This document shows positions 38,598 to 47,659 of a DNA stretch of 54,729 bases, piece by piece (position 1 is the stretch's first letter; every line of letters begins with the position of its first letter). The notes beneath the pieces are model-generated. The model was not told the DNA's origin, made no database searches, and was given only the letters and a program-made list of their open reading frames with translations. Position numbers and translations under genes: made by a program. Origin of the DNA: Roseicyclus sp. (GTDB lineage Bacteria; Pseudomonadota; Alphaproteobacteria; Rhodobacterales; Rhodobacteraceae); contig JAGYLB010000120.1 of the NCBI GenBank assembly GCA_018401055.1, positions 1 to 54,729 on the forward strand, written 5' to 3'.

Positions 38598-38964
38598 GTC
38601 TGCGTCCCTGCCGTGCACGCGGCCCTGCGCCTTCGATAAGCGGTGGCGTGGTATTGTAAAAGACCTGCCTGCGCTCTGAACGGCGCATTTTTCGAAAATT
38701 GAAGGGGACGACCTGCAAGAACCGCCTTTTGGGGTGCCAAAAGGCGCGAAGGCCCGGCTTTCGCCATCATGCTGGCCCTGCCGTTGCTCCGTTCACCAAC
38801 GCGTTCACCGCAAGCGCGCCCTACCCTTTGACCTCAGGGGTTTCGACCGGACCCGGGCGGTCAAGCGCCGCTCCCTCCCCGCCTCGAGACCGACCAAGCA
38901 TCATGTTCAAAACAGTGGTTTGGGCTTGAAGCCCGGGCGCAGGAGCGATACTTTCGCGGTCGCT
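38598..38964. other. Intergenic region between mrpA and tRNA-Gly
   Basis: This 367-bp stretch should hold the mrp promoter (- strand) and the tRNA promoter (+ strand). I see no gene. Weak inverted repeats occur near 38735-38765 (gccaaaaggcgcgaaggcccggctttcgcc), without a T run. Confidence 0.4.
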
Positions 38965-39038
38965 GCGGGTATGGTGAAATGGTATCACACGAGCTTCCCA
39001 AGCTCTTGGCGCGGGTTCGATTCCCGCTACCCGCTCCA
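38965..39038 (+). tRNA. tRNA-Gly (anticodon CCC)
   Basis: A 74-base cloverleaf with encoded CCA. The acceptor arms GCGGGTA and TACCCGC pair perfectly, the D stem is GTGA/TCAC, the anticodon loop TTCCCAA gives CCC at 38995-38997 or the adjacent bases, and the T arm is GCGGG-TTCGATT-CCCGC. The first pair of the anticodon stem is a C-T mismatch, which is tolerated. It reads GGG glycine codons. Confidence 0.93.
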
Positions 39039-39184
39039 TCCTTCCTCGATAGGCCGACGAAACGCCTATTGCGTGCGAGCAGTCACGCGAAGCTTGCCTT
39101 GTGCGCCTCGGGACGTCACCGGATGATCGCTGAAATACCCTGAAATCGTTTCCTCGACGCCTGATTTCCGCCGCATCCCAGGGG

Positions 39185-39292
39185 CATTGTGCATTCTATC
39201 GAAACGGCGGGCCTCCTCCTCCTCCCTGACCCGCTCGTTTTTCCCTCCCTGACCCGACTTCGGGCCGCATTCGCAAGGATGCGGCCCTTTTT
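39185..39292 (+). ncRNA. Candidate small RNA with duplicated CCTCCCTGACCCG motif
   Basis: Upstream of a strong terminator lies a pyrimidine-rich region with a 13-bp direct repeat, CCTCCCTGACCCG, at 39221-39233 and 39244-39256; the first copy is preceded by CCTCCTCCT. C/U-rich loops of the CCUCCUCCC type mark the CcsR 'cuckoo' RNAs of Rhodobacter and can pair with Shine-Dalgarno sequences. No coding gene fits. The 5' end is unknown: I gave a nominal one. Family membership is an analogy and not proved. Confidence 0.45.
39262..39292 (+). terminator. Rho-independent terminator
   Basis: A perfect 9-bp stem (GGGCCGCAT 39262-39270, ATGCGGCCC 39279-39287) and five T (39288-39292). The T run is on the + strand only, so it ends transcripts coming from the tRNA side and not the AbrB gene. 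Confidence 0.8.
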
Positions 39293-39296
39293 CGTC

Positions 39297-40321
39297 TCAA
39301 GCGCGGACCCGGCCGATCATCAACGGCACCATCACGGTCAGCGCCAGCAGGCGGAACACGTGATGGGCCGCCACCAACGCCGGTTCCAGCCCGGTTTCGA
39401 CCGCGATGGCGGCCATCACCTCCACCGCCGGGCGCAAAGGCCAACAGAGCCGCGGCCGCAGGCAAGGCCGATCAGATGCGAGGCGACCACGGCGCCGATT
39501 GCGGCCACAGCGCAGGCAATGATCGTCGTCACAACGCCAGCCCCGAGCGCAGCCCAGACGCCCCTTGGGTCGAACCCACGAAACCGCGTGCCGATCAGCG
39601 TGCCCATGCACATGAACGCGCCCACTTGCAGCCAGACCGGGATCGTGCCGGGCGTCAGACCCGTGCCATGCCCGATGGCCGAAACCGCCATGCCCCCCAG
39701 CACCAGCGCCGCCGGAACATGCAGCCGCAAGAACACCCAGCCAACCGCCAGCGCCACCGGAAAGGTGGCGGCCAAGGCGAGGGGCGAAATCGCGCCGTAA
39801 TCGGTCAGGTAGGCTGTGCCCTCCACCCCCCAGAGCGCGATCAGCACCGGCACCGCCAATGTCAGCAAAAGCACCCGCACCGTCTGCACCAGCGCCACCC
39901 GCGGCACATCGGCGTTGAGGTCGGTCGAGAGCGTGAGAACATAGCTCAAATGCCCCGGCGTGGCACAGAGCAGCGCGGTCATCTTGTCATAGCCGAACCC
40001 GCGCATCAGCGCCGCCTGCGCCACGACCACCACCGCCACCAGCGTGACCACCAGCACCGCCAGCGAAATCGGCCATGTCAGCGCCGTTGCGATCACCTCG
40101 GGCGTCACCGTGCTGCCGATGGTCACCCCGATGACAAGGAACACGCCGTCACGCAGCCGCGCGGGCATCAGAGTCGGCACCCCCATCAGCGTCGCCGCCG
40201 ACACCGCCGCCGCAGGCCCCGTCAACACCGCCGCCGGAAACCCGATCAGCCAGAACAACGCCGCACCTGCCGCGCCGATCGCCAGCGTCACCAGCGTTTC
40301 CCTCAGTGCCGTTCCCGTCAT
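39297..40321 (-). CDS. AbrB-family membrane protein (putative permease; frameshifted)
   Basis: About 342 residues with ten or so hydrophobic segments. It is rich in the family's glycine/proline patterns: IGFPAAVLTGPAAAVSAATL, FLVIGVTIGSTVTPEVI, LLCATPGHLSYVLTLS, and a second repeat half ending GTLIGTRFRGFDPRGVW. AbrB proteins (PF05145) are two-repeat membrane proteins once mislabelled as ammonia monooxygenase; the transported compound is unknown. Frames change near 39440, after which MAAIAVETGLEPALVAAHHV reads to the stop at 39297. It is not related to the transition-state regulator AbrB of Bacillus. Confidence 0.75.
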
Positions 40322-40467
40322 CGCCGTGTGACCTGTCCCCGCTCCCGGCCCTTCACATCCCGAACCAACGGGAAGGTCAAGTCACCCGAACACAGGCCAC
40401 CAGCTTCATCTTCCCCAAAATACGAAAGCGCGCCCCCACCGTCGGCGCAGGGCCCGAGGGTTTCGCG

Positions 40468-42072
40468 TCACAGACCGCGCGCAAAGGCGACCAGCGCCAG
40501 CGTGGAGCCATCCTTGCCCGCGCCATCCGTAACGCCCGCCAGGACCGGTTCCAGCGACTTGGCCAGTTCCTTGCCCAGTTCGACCCCCCATTGGTCGAAA
40601 CTGTTGATGCCAAGGATCACGCCCTCGACAAAGACGCGGTGCTCGTAAAGCGCGATGATCTGGCCCAGAACAAAGGGGGTCAGCTGCGGATAGATCAGCG
40701 TGGTGGATGGCCGGTTGCCCGGAAAGACGCGGTGGCGCGCCTGACGGTCGCGCTCCGCCCCCTCCAGACCATTGGCGGTCATCAGTGCGCGCGCCTCGTC
40801 CAGACTGCGGCCGCGCATCAAGGCCTCCGATTGCGCAAGGCAATTGGCCACGAGCAGGCGGTGATGATGCGCCAGATCGGGCTCATGCCCCTGCGCCGCA
40901 ACGATGAATTCGCACGGCACCACGCGCGTGCCCTGATGGATCAGCTGATAGAACGCATGCTGACCGTTCGTGCCCGGCTCACCCCAAACCACGGGCCCAG
41001 ACGGCACCGCCAGATCGCTGCCATCCATCGCCACGCGCTTGCCGTTGCTCTCCATCGCCAACTGCTGGAGGTAGGCGGGCAGCCGCGACAGACGCTGATC
41101 ATAGGGGAGAACCGCGCGCGTCGCATGGCCTTGCACCTGCGCGTGCCATATCCCAACCAGTGCCAACAGCACAGGCAGGTTGTCGGACAGCGGTGCGTGC
41201 CGGAAATGCTCATCCATCGCGCGGGCGCCGTCCAGAAATTCGCCGAACCGCTCCGGCCCTACTGCCAGCATCACGCCCAGCCCGATCGGCCCCCAGAGCG
41301 AATAGCGCCCGCCGACCCAATCCTCGAAGCCGAAGACACGCGCCGGATCGATGCCGTAGGCGGTCGTCAGCTCCACCGCACTCGACAGGGCCGCGAATTG
41401 CGCCGCGGGCTCCGCAACGCCCTGTGCCAACCAGGCCCGGGCCGTATCGGCATTGGTCATGGTCTCGATGGTGGTAAAGGTCTTGGAAGCAACGATGACC
41501 AATGTGCGCTTCGGATCAAGCCCTTGCAGCGTGTCGTGAATGTGCGCGCCATCGACGTTCGAGACGTAATGCACCCTTGGCCCGTCATGCCAAGGCGCCA
41601 AAGCCAGCGTCGCCATGGCCGGCCCAAGGTCCGAGCCACCGATGCCGATATTGACCACATCCGTGTAAGGCCCGCCCGCGCCCCGGATCTCGCCCGACCG
41701 GACCTGTTGCGCAAATTCCGCCATCCGCGCCCGGGTCGCCAAAACACCGGGCATCACATCCTGCCCATCGACCAGGATCGGCCCCGTTTCGGCCCGCAGC
41801 GCAGTGTGCAGGACTGCCCGCCCCTCGGTCTCGTTTATCTTGGCGCCCGCGAACATGGCGTCACGCCGCGCCTCGACCTCCGCCCCGCGCGCAAGCTTCA
41901 GCAAAAGCGCCAGCCCGGCGTCGTCGATCTGCGTTTTGGAAAAGTCGAACAACATGTCGCCCAGACGCCGCGAAAACCGCGCGGCGTGCTGATCGTCTTC
42001 GAACAGCGACAGCATCGAGCGCCCCTCGATGGCCGCCGCATGCGCCTTCAGATCGTGCCAGATATCGCCCAT
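40468..42072 (-). CDS. pgi: Glucose-6-phosphate isomerase
   Basis: Interconverts glucose-6-phosphate and fructose-6-phosphate. The 534-residue protein has both PGI signatures: [17 protein letters not shown] and [22 protein letters not shown] text ([40 protein letters not shown]), plus [14 protein letters not shown] and the catalytic Glu in [21 protein letters not shown] start at the ATG at 42072, six codons inside the longest frame, since [12 protein letters not shown] fits. Third gene of zwf-pgl-pgi, 5 bp after pgl. The frame is intact. In a phototroph it feeds sugars into or out of the Entner-Doudoroff and pentose-phosphate routes. Confidence 0.95.
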   Translation of the reverse strand: MGDIWHDLKAHAAAIEGRSMLSLFEDDQHAARFSRRLGDMLFDFSKTQIDDAGLALLLKLARGAEVEARRDAMFAGAKINETEGRAVLHTALRAETGPILVDGQDVMPGVLATRARMAEFAQQVRSGEIRGAGGPYTDVVNIGIGGSDLGPAMATLALAPWHDGPRVHYVSNVDGAHIHDTLQGLDPKRTLVIVASKTFTTIETMTNADTARAWLAQGVAEPAAQFAALSSAVELTTAYGIDPARVFGFEDWVGGRYSLWGPIGLGVMLAVGPERFGEFLDGARAMDEHFRHAPLSDNLPVLLALVGIWHAQVQGHATRAVLPYDQRLSRLPAYLQQLAMESNGKRVAMDGSDLAVPSGPVVWGEPGTNGQHAFYQLIHQGTRVVPCEFIVAAQGHEPDLAHHHRLLVANCLAQSEALMRGRSLDEARALMTANGLEGAERDRQARHRVFPGNRPSTTLIYPQLTPFVLGQIIALYEHRVFVEGVILGINSFDQWGVELGKELAKSLEPVLAGVTDGAGKDGSTLALVAFARGL

Positions 42073-42077
42073 CGCCC

Positions 42078-42749
42078 TCACTCCGCCCAATGCACCATCG
42101 CTTGACCCAAGACGCAGCGCACCGGCGCCTCGATCACGGGCAGGCGTGCCGCGCGTTCCAGTGCTGCGCGCTTGTCGGTGCCGGTGATCAGGATGTGGAT
42201 GCTCATCGCCGCGCGCAGCACAGGTGCTGTCAGCGTGATCCGCGGCTCGCCCGCACCATCGGCCCGCATCGCCATCAGCGGCGGCGCGTCATCGGCCAGC
42301 GCCGCCGCAAGATTGTCGGCGCCGGGAAACAGGCTTGCCGTATGCATGTCGGCGCCCATCCCCAGCAGCAGAACCGACAAGGGCAAATGCGGCGCAAGCC
42401 CTGCGGTCAACTCTTCCAGGCGATCCTCAGGGGTTTCCGACTTGGCATAAAGCGGAATGAATGTCGCCGCAGAAGCTTTTGAAACCAATAGGCGTTTCTT
42501 GATCAGGGCGGTGTTCGATCGCGGATTGTCCTCGGGCACCCAACGCTCATCATTGAGCACGACCGCGACCCGGTCCCAATCCAGCGCCTGTTCGGACAGC
42601 ACGTCAAAGACAGGCCCCGGCGTCGTGCCGCCCGGCACGGAAAAGCCCACCCTTTCGTTGTGGCGCAAAGCCTCGGCCAGATCGGCGGTCAACCTGTCGG
42701 CCAGCCCCAGCATCAGCAGGTCACGGTCGGGGTATTCGACGAAGTCCAT
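42078..42749 (-). CDS. pgl: 6-phosphogluconolactonase
   Basis: Hydrolyses 6-phosphogluconolactone, the product of Zwf. The 223-residue DevB-type enzyme shows [39 protein letters not shown] (the conserved DERWV) and [16 protein letters not shown] (the catalytic His region GxGxDGHTAS variant, with ADMH instead of the common DGH). The start lies 1 bp after the zwf stop and the stop lies 5 bp before pgi. The frame is intact. Confidence 0.93.
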   Translation of the reverse strand: MDFVEYPDRDLLMLGLADRLTADLAEALRHNERVGFSVPGGTTPGPVFDVLSEQALDWDRVAVVLNDERWVPEDNPRSNTALIKKRLLVSKASAATFIPLYAKSETPEDRLEELTAGLAPHLPLSVLLLGMGADMHTASLFPGADNLAAALADDAPPLMAMRADGAGEPRITLTAPVLRAAMSIHILITGTDKRAALERAARLPVIEAPVRCVLGQAMVHWAE

Positions 42750-42750
42750 C

Positions 42751-44196
42751 TCAGATCTCCCGCCAGCGGCGGTTGTCGCGGTGCATCAAGATCGCGGCCT
42801 CCTCGGGGCCGGTATTGCCTGGCTCATAGGGCACCGGGCGGTCGCCCCGCCCCTCCCATGCCGCGATGATCGGATCGGTCCAGCCCCAGGCGGCCTCCAC
42901 CTCGTCGCCGCGCATGAACAGCGTCTGGTTGCCCCGGATCACATCCATGATCAGCCGCTCGTAGGCGTCCGGCACATCGGCGATTTCCGGTCCCAACGCA
43001 TCGGCGAAACTCATGTCGAGCGGCACATCGATCAGCCGCATGCCCCCCGGCCCCGGTTCCTTGATCGTCACCCGCAGGTCGATCCCTTCATCGGGTTGCA
43101 ACCGGATCGACAGCACATTGGCCCGGTTGCCCGCATCGGCATCAAAGATCGAATGCGGCGTTTCCTTGAAATGGATCACAATCTCCGATTTCCGCGCCTT
43201 CAGCCGCTTGCCGGTGCGCAGGTAGAAGGGCGTGCCGTTCCAGCGCCAGTTGGCGATGTGCAGCTTCATGGCGATGAAGCTTTCCGACCGGCTGGCCGGG
43301 TTTTCCACGTCCTGCAGATAGGACGGATGGGCGCCCGCCTTGTATTGGCCGCGCACGATATGCTCGGGCGCGACCGGGTCGAGCGCGCGGATCACCTTGA
43401 GCTTTTCATCGCGCACGGCATTGGGCTCGAACCGTGCGGGGGGTTCCATCGCGGTCAGGCACAACAGCTGCATCAGATGGTTTTGCACCATGTCGCGCAT
43501 CGCGCCCGACTTGTCATAATAGGCCCCGCGTCCGCCCACGCCGACCTCTTCGGCGACCGTGATCTGGACATGGTCGACATATTGCGAATTCCACAGCGGC
43601 TCGAACAGCGTGTTGCCGAAGCGCACGGCCATCAGGTTCTGGACGGTTTCCTTGCCCAGGTAATGATCGATCCGGTAGATCTGCGTCTCGCTGAAATGTG
43701 TGGCCAGCGTGGCGTTCAGCGTGCGCGCCGTGGCAAGGTCGCGACCGAATGGCTTTTCCACCACGATTCTGGCATCTTGTCGCGCAATATTGAAGTGATG
43801 CAGCCGCTCGGCCAATGCCCCGAACAGGCTGGGCGCGACCGAGAAATAGAAGGCCTGCACAACATCGTCGCGCATCTCGCCCTTCAGATCGGCCCAACCG
43901 GCATCCCCCGTGGCGTCCACGGCCACATAGCTCAGCCTTTCGCAAAACGCCTTGACCCCGCCGGGGTCGCGCTTGGCGGCCGGAAGAAAGGTCTCGATCG
44001 CCTCGACCACCTGCGCGCGCCACGATGGACTGTCCTGCTCGGTGCGGGCCGCCCCGATGATGCGCGCCTCGGGCGGCATCTGCCCGTCGCAGAACCGGCG
44101 ATATAGACCCGGCAGGATCTTGCGCCGCGCCAGATCTCCGGTCGCGCCGAAGATGACAAGGTCGAACGGATCGACCGGAATGACACGCGAGACCAT
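42751..44196 (-). CDS. zwf: Glucose-6-phosphate 1-dehydrogenase
   Basis: Oxidises glucose-6-phosphate with NADP+ to the lactone. The 481-residue protein has the nucleotide-binding IFGATGDLARRKILPGLYRR at the N-terminus, VVEKPFGRDLATARTLN, the active-site RIDHYLGKETVQNLMAVRFGN with the catalytic His region, and WRWNGTPFYLRTGKRL. The family length and frame are intact. First gene of zwf-pgl-pgi; a perfect 12-bp palindrome of the LacI type lies 31 bp upstream of its start, so sugar-dependent repression is likely. Confidence 0.95.
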   Translation of the reverse strand: MVSRVIPVDPFDLVIFGATGDLARRKILPGLYRRFCDGQMPPEARIIGAARTEQDSPSWRAQVVEAIETFLPAAKRDPGGVKAFCERLSYVAVDATGDAGWADLKGEMRDDVVQAFYFSVAPSLFGALAERLHHFNIARQDARIVVEKPFGRDLATARTLNATLATHFSETQIYRIDHYLGKETVQNLMAVRFGNTLFEPLWNSQYVDHVQITVAEEVGVGGRGAYYDKSGAMRDMVQNHLMQLLCLTAMEPPARFEPNAVRDEKLKVIRALDPVAPEHIVRGQYKAGAHPSYLQDVENPASRSESFIAMKLHIANWRWNGTPFYLRTGKRLKARKSEIVIHFKETPHSIFDADAGNRANVLSIRLQPDEGIDLRVTIKEPGPGGMRLIDVPLDMSFADALGPEIADVPDAYERLIMDVIRGNQTLFMRGDEVEAAWGWTDPIIAAWEGRGDRPVPYEPGNTGPEEAAILMHRDNRRWREI

Positions 44197-44226
44197 GATT
44201 GCCTTTCCCCTGCCGCCTCAGGACCC

Positions 44227-44238
44227 GTTAGCGCTAAC
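44227..44238. promoter_or_regulatory. LacI-family operator upstream of zwf
   Basis: GTTAGCGCTAAC is a perfect palindrome with the central CG typical of LacI-family operators, 31 bp from the zwf start codon. The regulator is not encoded in the window. Confidence 0.6.
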
Positions 44239-44355
44239 AGGTTTTCGGTTCGGCAGATACACCCTCGATTTGCGCGAGTCTAGCAAAAGACCCGAAGCCC
44301 ACAACCACAAGGCGGACCGACGCGCTCGAACAGGCGAGATGCCGCAGGTCAGGAA

Positions 44356-45315
44356 CTACCCTCGCTGCATCGCGCAAAGCAGCTCGAACATCACCGACGC
44401 GCCCAGCCAAGTGGTGATGCCCCCGGTATCAAGGGGGGGAGCCACCTCGACCAGATCGGCCCCGATGATATCGAGCCCGCGCAGCGCCCGCACGCAAGCG
44501 ATGGCCTCAAACGACGTCGGCCCGCCCACCTCCGGCGTTCCCGTCCCCGGCGCATAGGCGGGATCGACGAAATCGATGTCGAAACTGACATAGGCGGGCC
44601 GCGTTCCGACCACCTCGCGCGCGATCTGCATGACGGCCGCCCAGCCCAGATCATGACATTCCTCGATCGGCACGATCCGCACACCGCGATCCCAGCCATA
44701 CTGGAAATCGTCGTTGTTGTAGGAGGTGCCCCGCATCCCAATCATCACGCAGGCCGTGGGGTCAAGACAGCCCTCCTCGATGGCCTGCCGGAACGGGTTG
44801 CCATGGGTCAGCGTCTTGCCGCCAAAATAGGGCGGGTAAAGATCGGTATGGCTGTCTAGCAGCACCAGCCCGAAGGCCTCACCCCGCGCCGCGCGCAATT
44901 CGCGCAGCACTGTCAGGGTGCACAGGTGATCGCCGCCCACCATGAAGGGGCGTATCCCCTGCCCCAGCAGACCCGCGACAAAGCCCTGTGCGGCGGCCAA
45001 CGCCTCGTCTTGATCCACCGGGCTCATCGCCACATCGCCCAGATCGGCGATGCGGGCAGCCTTGAACGGCTCCTGCCCGGTCGCGCGGTTGCGCTCGCGG
45101 ATCATGGTGGAGGCATCGCGCAGCCCGCGCGGCCCATGCCGCGCACCCGGCCGGTTCGACGTGGCGCCATCCCAGGGCAGGCCGAAGATGCCGATGTCAA
45201 CCTCAGCCCGGCGAGGATGATCGGGCGGCAGATACGGGAGCCTCATGAAGCTCGGCACGCCCGCATAGCGTGGCAGATCTGTGCCTGACGGCGGCAGAAA
45301 GAACGGATCGGACAT
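44356..45315 (-). CDS. speB: Agmatinase-family ureohydrolase
   Basis: A 319-residue metal-dependent amidinohydrolase that releases urea, from agmatine if it is a true SpeB. The binuclear manganese ligands are in GGDHLCTLTVL (His), LLDSHTDLYP (DxHxD), and SFDIDFVDPAYAPGTGTPEVGG (DxD). The usual DAH is DSH here, and the stretch YPPYFGGKTLTHGNPFRQA is somewhat longer than in SpeB of E. coli. The assignment to agmatine rather than guanidinobutyrate or another guanidine is not secure. It stands upstream of zwf in a separate unit. The frame is intact. Confidence 0.85.
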   Translation of the reverse strand: MSDPFFLPPSGTDLPRYAGVPSFMRLPYLPPDHPRRAEVDIGIFGLPWDGATSNRPGARHGPRGLRDASTMIRERNRATGQEPFKAARIADLGDVAMSPVDQDEALAAAQGFVAGLLGQGIRPFMVGGDHLCTLTVLRELRAARGEAFGLVLLDSHTDLYPPYFGGKTLTHGNPFRQAIEEGCLDPTACVMIGMRGTSYNNDDFQYGWDRGVRIVPIEECHDLGWAAVMQIAREVVGTRPAYVSFDIDFVDPAYAPGTGTPEVGGPTSFEAIACVRALRGLDIIGADLVEVAPPLDTGGITTWLGASVMFELLCAMQRG

Positions 45316-45450
45316 AGGGGACCCTCCTTTGGCGTGCGGTCAACGCTAGCCCCACCCCCGGCCAGTGTCACGCGACCTTGCAGGCTTCATATTCCCGAAA
45401 ATACGGATACGCCGTCTGGCTGCCCGCCGCGCGTGCCCGGGGACGCGCGA

Positions 45451-46045
45451 TCAGGCTTCCAACTCGCTGTCCCAGTAGAGGAAATCCAGCCAGCTGTCGT
45501 GCAGGTGTCCGGGCGGGAACTTGCGCCCCATGTTGCGCAATTCCTCCGATCCGGGACGGCGCGGCGGCTTGCGCAGGCTCAGCCCCGATTGGCGCAGGCT
45601 TTTCGAACCCTTGTGCAGGTTGCAGCGCGAACAGGCCGCGACCACGTTTTCCCAGCTGGTCACGCCACCGCGCGCGCGGCACCACATGGTCGAAGGTCAG
45701 ATCACCCTTCGCGCCGCAATACTGGCAGGAAAACTCGTCGCGCAAAAACAGATTGAAGCGGGTAAAGGCCACGCGCTTTTGTGGCTTGACGTAATCCTTC
45801 AACACCACGACCGAGGGGATGCGGATCTCGGTCGAGGGGGAACGCACCACCTCGTCATATTCCGCCACGATCTGCACCCGGTCGAGCCAGGCTGCCTTGA
45901 CCGCCTCCTGCCAAGGCCAGAGCGAGAGCGGATAATAGCTCAGCGGGCGGTAATCGGCATTCAGAACCAGAGCCGGGTGGCTTTTCAGCGCGCCCGGTTC
46001 GCGCACGAAATGGGTCCTGAACTCGATCTCGGTCGCTGTCTGCAT
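45451..46045 (-). CDS. HNH endonuclease family protein (frameshifted)
   Basis: About 197 residues. The first part (TEIEFRTHFVREPGALKSHP, LVLNADYRPLSYYPLSLWPWQEAVKAAWLDR) and the zinc-finger HNH core (FSCQYCGAKGDLTFDHVVPRARGG.TSWENVVAACSRCNLHKGSKSL) make a standard small bacterial HNH protein: CxxC, DH of the catalytic site and CxxC of the second pair. An extra base near 45672 breaks the frame within the HNH motif. Such proteins sit in many alphaproteobacterial chromosomes; no DNA substrate is known. Confidence 0.82.
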
Positions 46046-46214
46046 GCCTGACTCCGTTCCCGCCCTGTCTGCCCGTCCTACCCGGCACCAGAGCGGGAGC
46101 ACCCCGCTCCAGCAACGTCTCCACTATATCTAGGCTTTCCGATCCGGCAAGCCTTACAAGATGCTGTGGACCACTGGGATTGGCATAGGCGAGTTCCCTG
46201 ACAGTTTCGTGACG

Positions 46215-46223
46215 TTATCCACA
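46215..46223 (+). promoter_or_regulatory. Isolated consensus DnaA box
   Basis: TTATCCACA, a perfect DnaA 9-mer, in the 211-bp gap between the HNH gene and the esterase. Only one copy; no AT-rich unwinding region, so it is not an origin. Confidence 0.3.
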
Positions 46224-46256
46224 GACAAAATGCCCAGAAAACGACCCGATTGCGGA

Positions 46257-46925
46257 TCACTCCAGCCCGAAGCGCTGCCGCAAAAAGGCCAGCGCCACCG
46301 ACAGGCCGTCGGGTGCGATGCCGTGGGCGGTGCCCTTCATCACATGGGCATAGACCTCGCTCCAGCCCGCGGCCTGCAGCGCCTCGGCGGCCTCGGGCAT
46401 CGAGGACAGCGGCACCACATCGTCGCGATCGCCATGGATCAACAGAACCGGCGGGCGCACCTGCACCTCATCGGCCAGCGCCTCGGGTGCGATCAAGCGG
46501 CCTGAAAAGCCCACGACCCCGGCAAAGGCCTCATCCCGGCGCGGCGCCACCTGAAGGCTCATCATAGTGCCTTGGGAAAAGCCCACCAGCGCCACCTGTT
46601 CGGCGATCATGTCCTCCTCGACCATCACCCGGTCGAGAAAGGCGTTCAAATCGGCCTCGGCGCGCGCCATGCCTTCAGCGGCGGCCTCCTCAGAGGAGCC
46701 GTCGATCCAGGGGATCGGGAACCATTGGTAGCCCATCGGGTTCATGCCGCAACGCTCGGGCGCGTTGGGGGCAAGAAACACCGTGTTGGGCAGATGCGGG
46801 GCCAGCGGCTCGGACAGGCCGAGCAGATCCTGCCCATCGGCGCCATAGCCGTGCAACAAGATCACCATGCTGTCGGCCTGCCCCGAGGCGGCCTCCACCC
46901 GACCGAATTCCAGACCTCGCGTCAC
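46257..46925 (-). CDS. Phospholipase/carboxylesterase, alpha/beta hydrolase
   Basis: A 222-residue serine esterase of the carboxylesterase-2 type. LLHGYGADGQDLLGL forms the oxyanion hole, GFSQGTMMSLQ the nucleophile elbow (Ser), HGDRDDVVPLSSM the acid and KGTAHGIAPDGL the His. I choose GTG at 46925, which overlaps the stop of alkA (GTGA) and gives the family's N-terminus; the open frame continues upstream but only as an out-of-frame copy of alkA. It is translationally coupled with alkA. Confidence 0.85.
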   Translation of the reverse strand: MTRGLEFGRVEAASGQADSMVILLHGYGADGQDLLGLSEPLAPHLPNTVFLAPNAPERCGMNPMGYQWFPIPWIDGSSEEAAAEGMARAEADLNAFLDRVMVEEDMIAEQVALVGFSQGTMMSLQVAPRRDEAFAGVVGFSGRLIAPEALADEVQVRPPVLLIHGDRDDVVPLSSMPEAAEALQAAGWSEVYAHVMKGTAHGIAPDGLSVALAFLRQRFGLE

Positions 46926-47554
46926 AGCACGCCCTCCCGTTTGGTGTCGATCCGGTAGTAGGCCCAAAGCGCGCGTGCGGCAACCGCGCGGACGGGCGAC
47001 CAGGCCTCGGCCATGGCGCGCAGGGCCTTTTCGGTCGGACGATCTTGCAGGCCGAACGCGCGCCCTGCCGCCACCTGCAGCGCCAGATCGCCCGCCGCAA
47101 AGACATCGGCATGTCCCAGCGCGAATTTGGCGTAGATCTCGGCGGTCCAGCACCCGATGCCAGGCACGGCGGTCAAGGTCTCGATTACCCTTTCGGTGGG
47201 GGAATCGCGCAGGCCCCCATAGTCCAGCCGCGCCGCAGCCAGCGCCCGGACATAGCGGATCTTGGGCCGCGACAGGCCGCAGGCGCGCAAATCCTCCTCC
47301 GCGGCCAGCGCCACCGCCTCCTCCGCGTCCAGCCCGGCTGCCTGCAACCGCCCGAGGATCGCAGCCGCCGAGGCGGTCGAAACCTGCCGCCCCACGATCG
47401 CCGCCAGCAATGCGCTGGAACCCGTCCGGCCGAAGCCTCAGCGGCAAGGGGCCTGCCACGTCAAGGATCGGGCCAAAGCGGGCATCGCGCGCGACCAGCA
47501 CCTGCGCGCCTCCGCCATAAGATCGGCCTCCGTCTTGATCCGCACCGGCCCCAT
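46922..47554 (-). CDS. alkA: DNA-3-methyladenine glycosylase II (frameshifted)
   Basis: Removes alkylated bases from DNA. The helix-hairpin-helix and catalytic Asp motif reads VPGIGCWTAEIYAKFALGHADVFAAGDLALQ (Asp of GHADV), following ILAAIVGRQVSTASAAAI and GLSRPKIRYVRALA. About 210 residues after joining three frames: MGPVRIKTEADLMAEA (start 47554, with GGGGAGGG before it), then FGPILDVAGPLPLRLRPDGF and then the last 160 residues. Bases are lost near 47490 and gained near 47425. The stop overlaps the esterase start. Confidence 0.82.
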
Positions 47555-47659
47555 ACGCACCCTCCCCTTCATCTTTCCGCAAATACGCACAACCCGGCCG
47601 CCGCTCGTGCGCCATCCGGCTCTCTGGACGGCCTGTCCGTTTCCAGCTAACGCAAGGGC

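Noticed and set aside
38821..39039. Short - strand reading frame starting MERVAGIEPAPRAWEA
   Set aside because: It runs backwards through the tRNA-Gly gene; this peptide start is a familiar artefact of translating tRNA antisense.
40306..44106. Two long + strand frames (599 and 549 codons)
   Set aside because: Antisense shadows of pgi and zwf, both intact genes.
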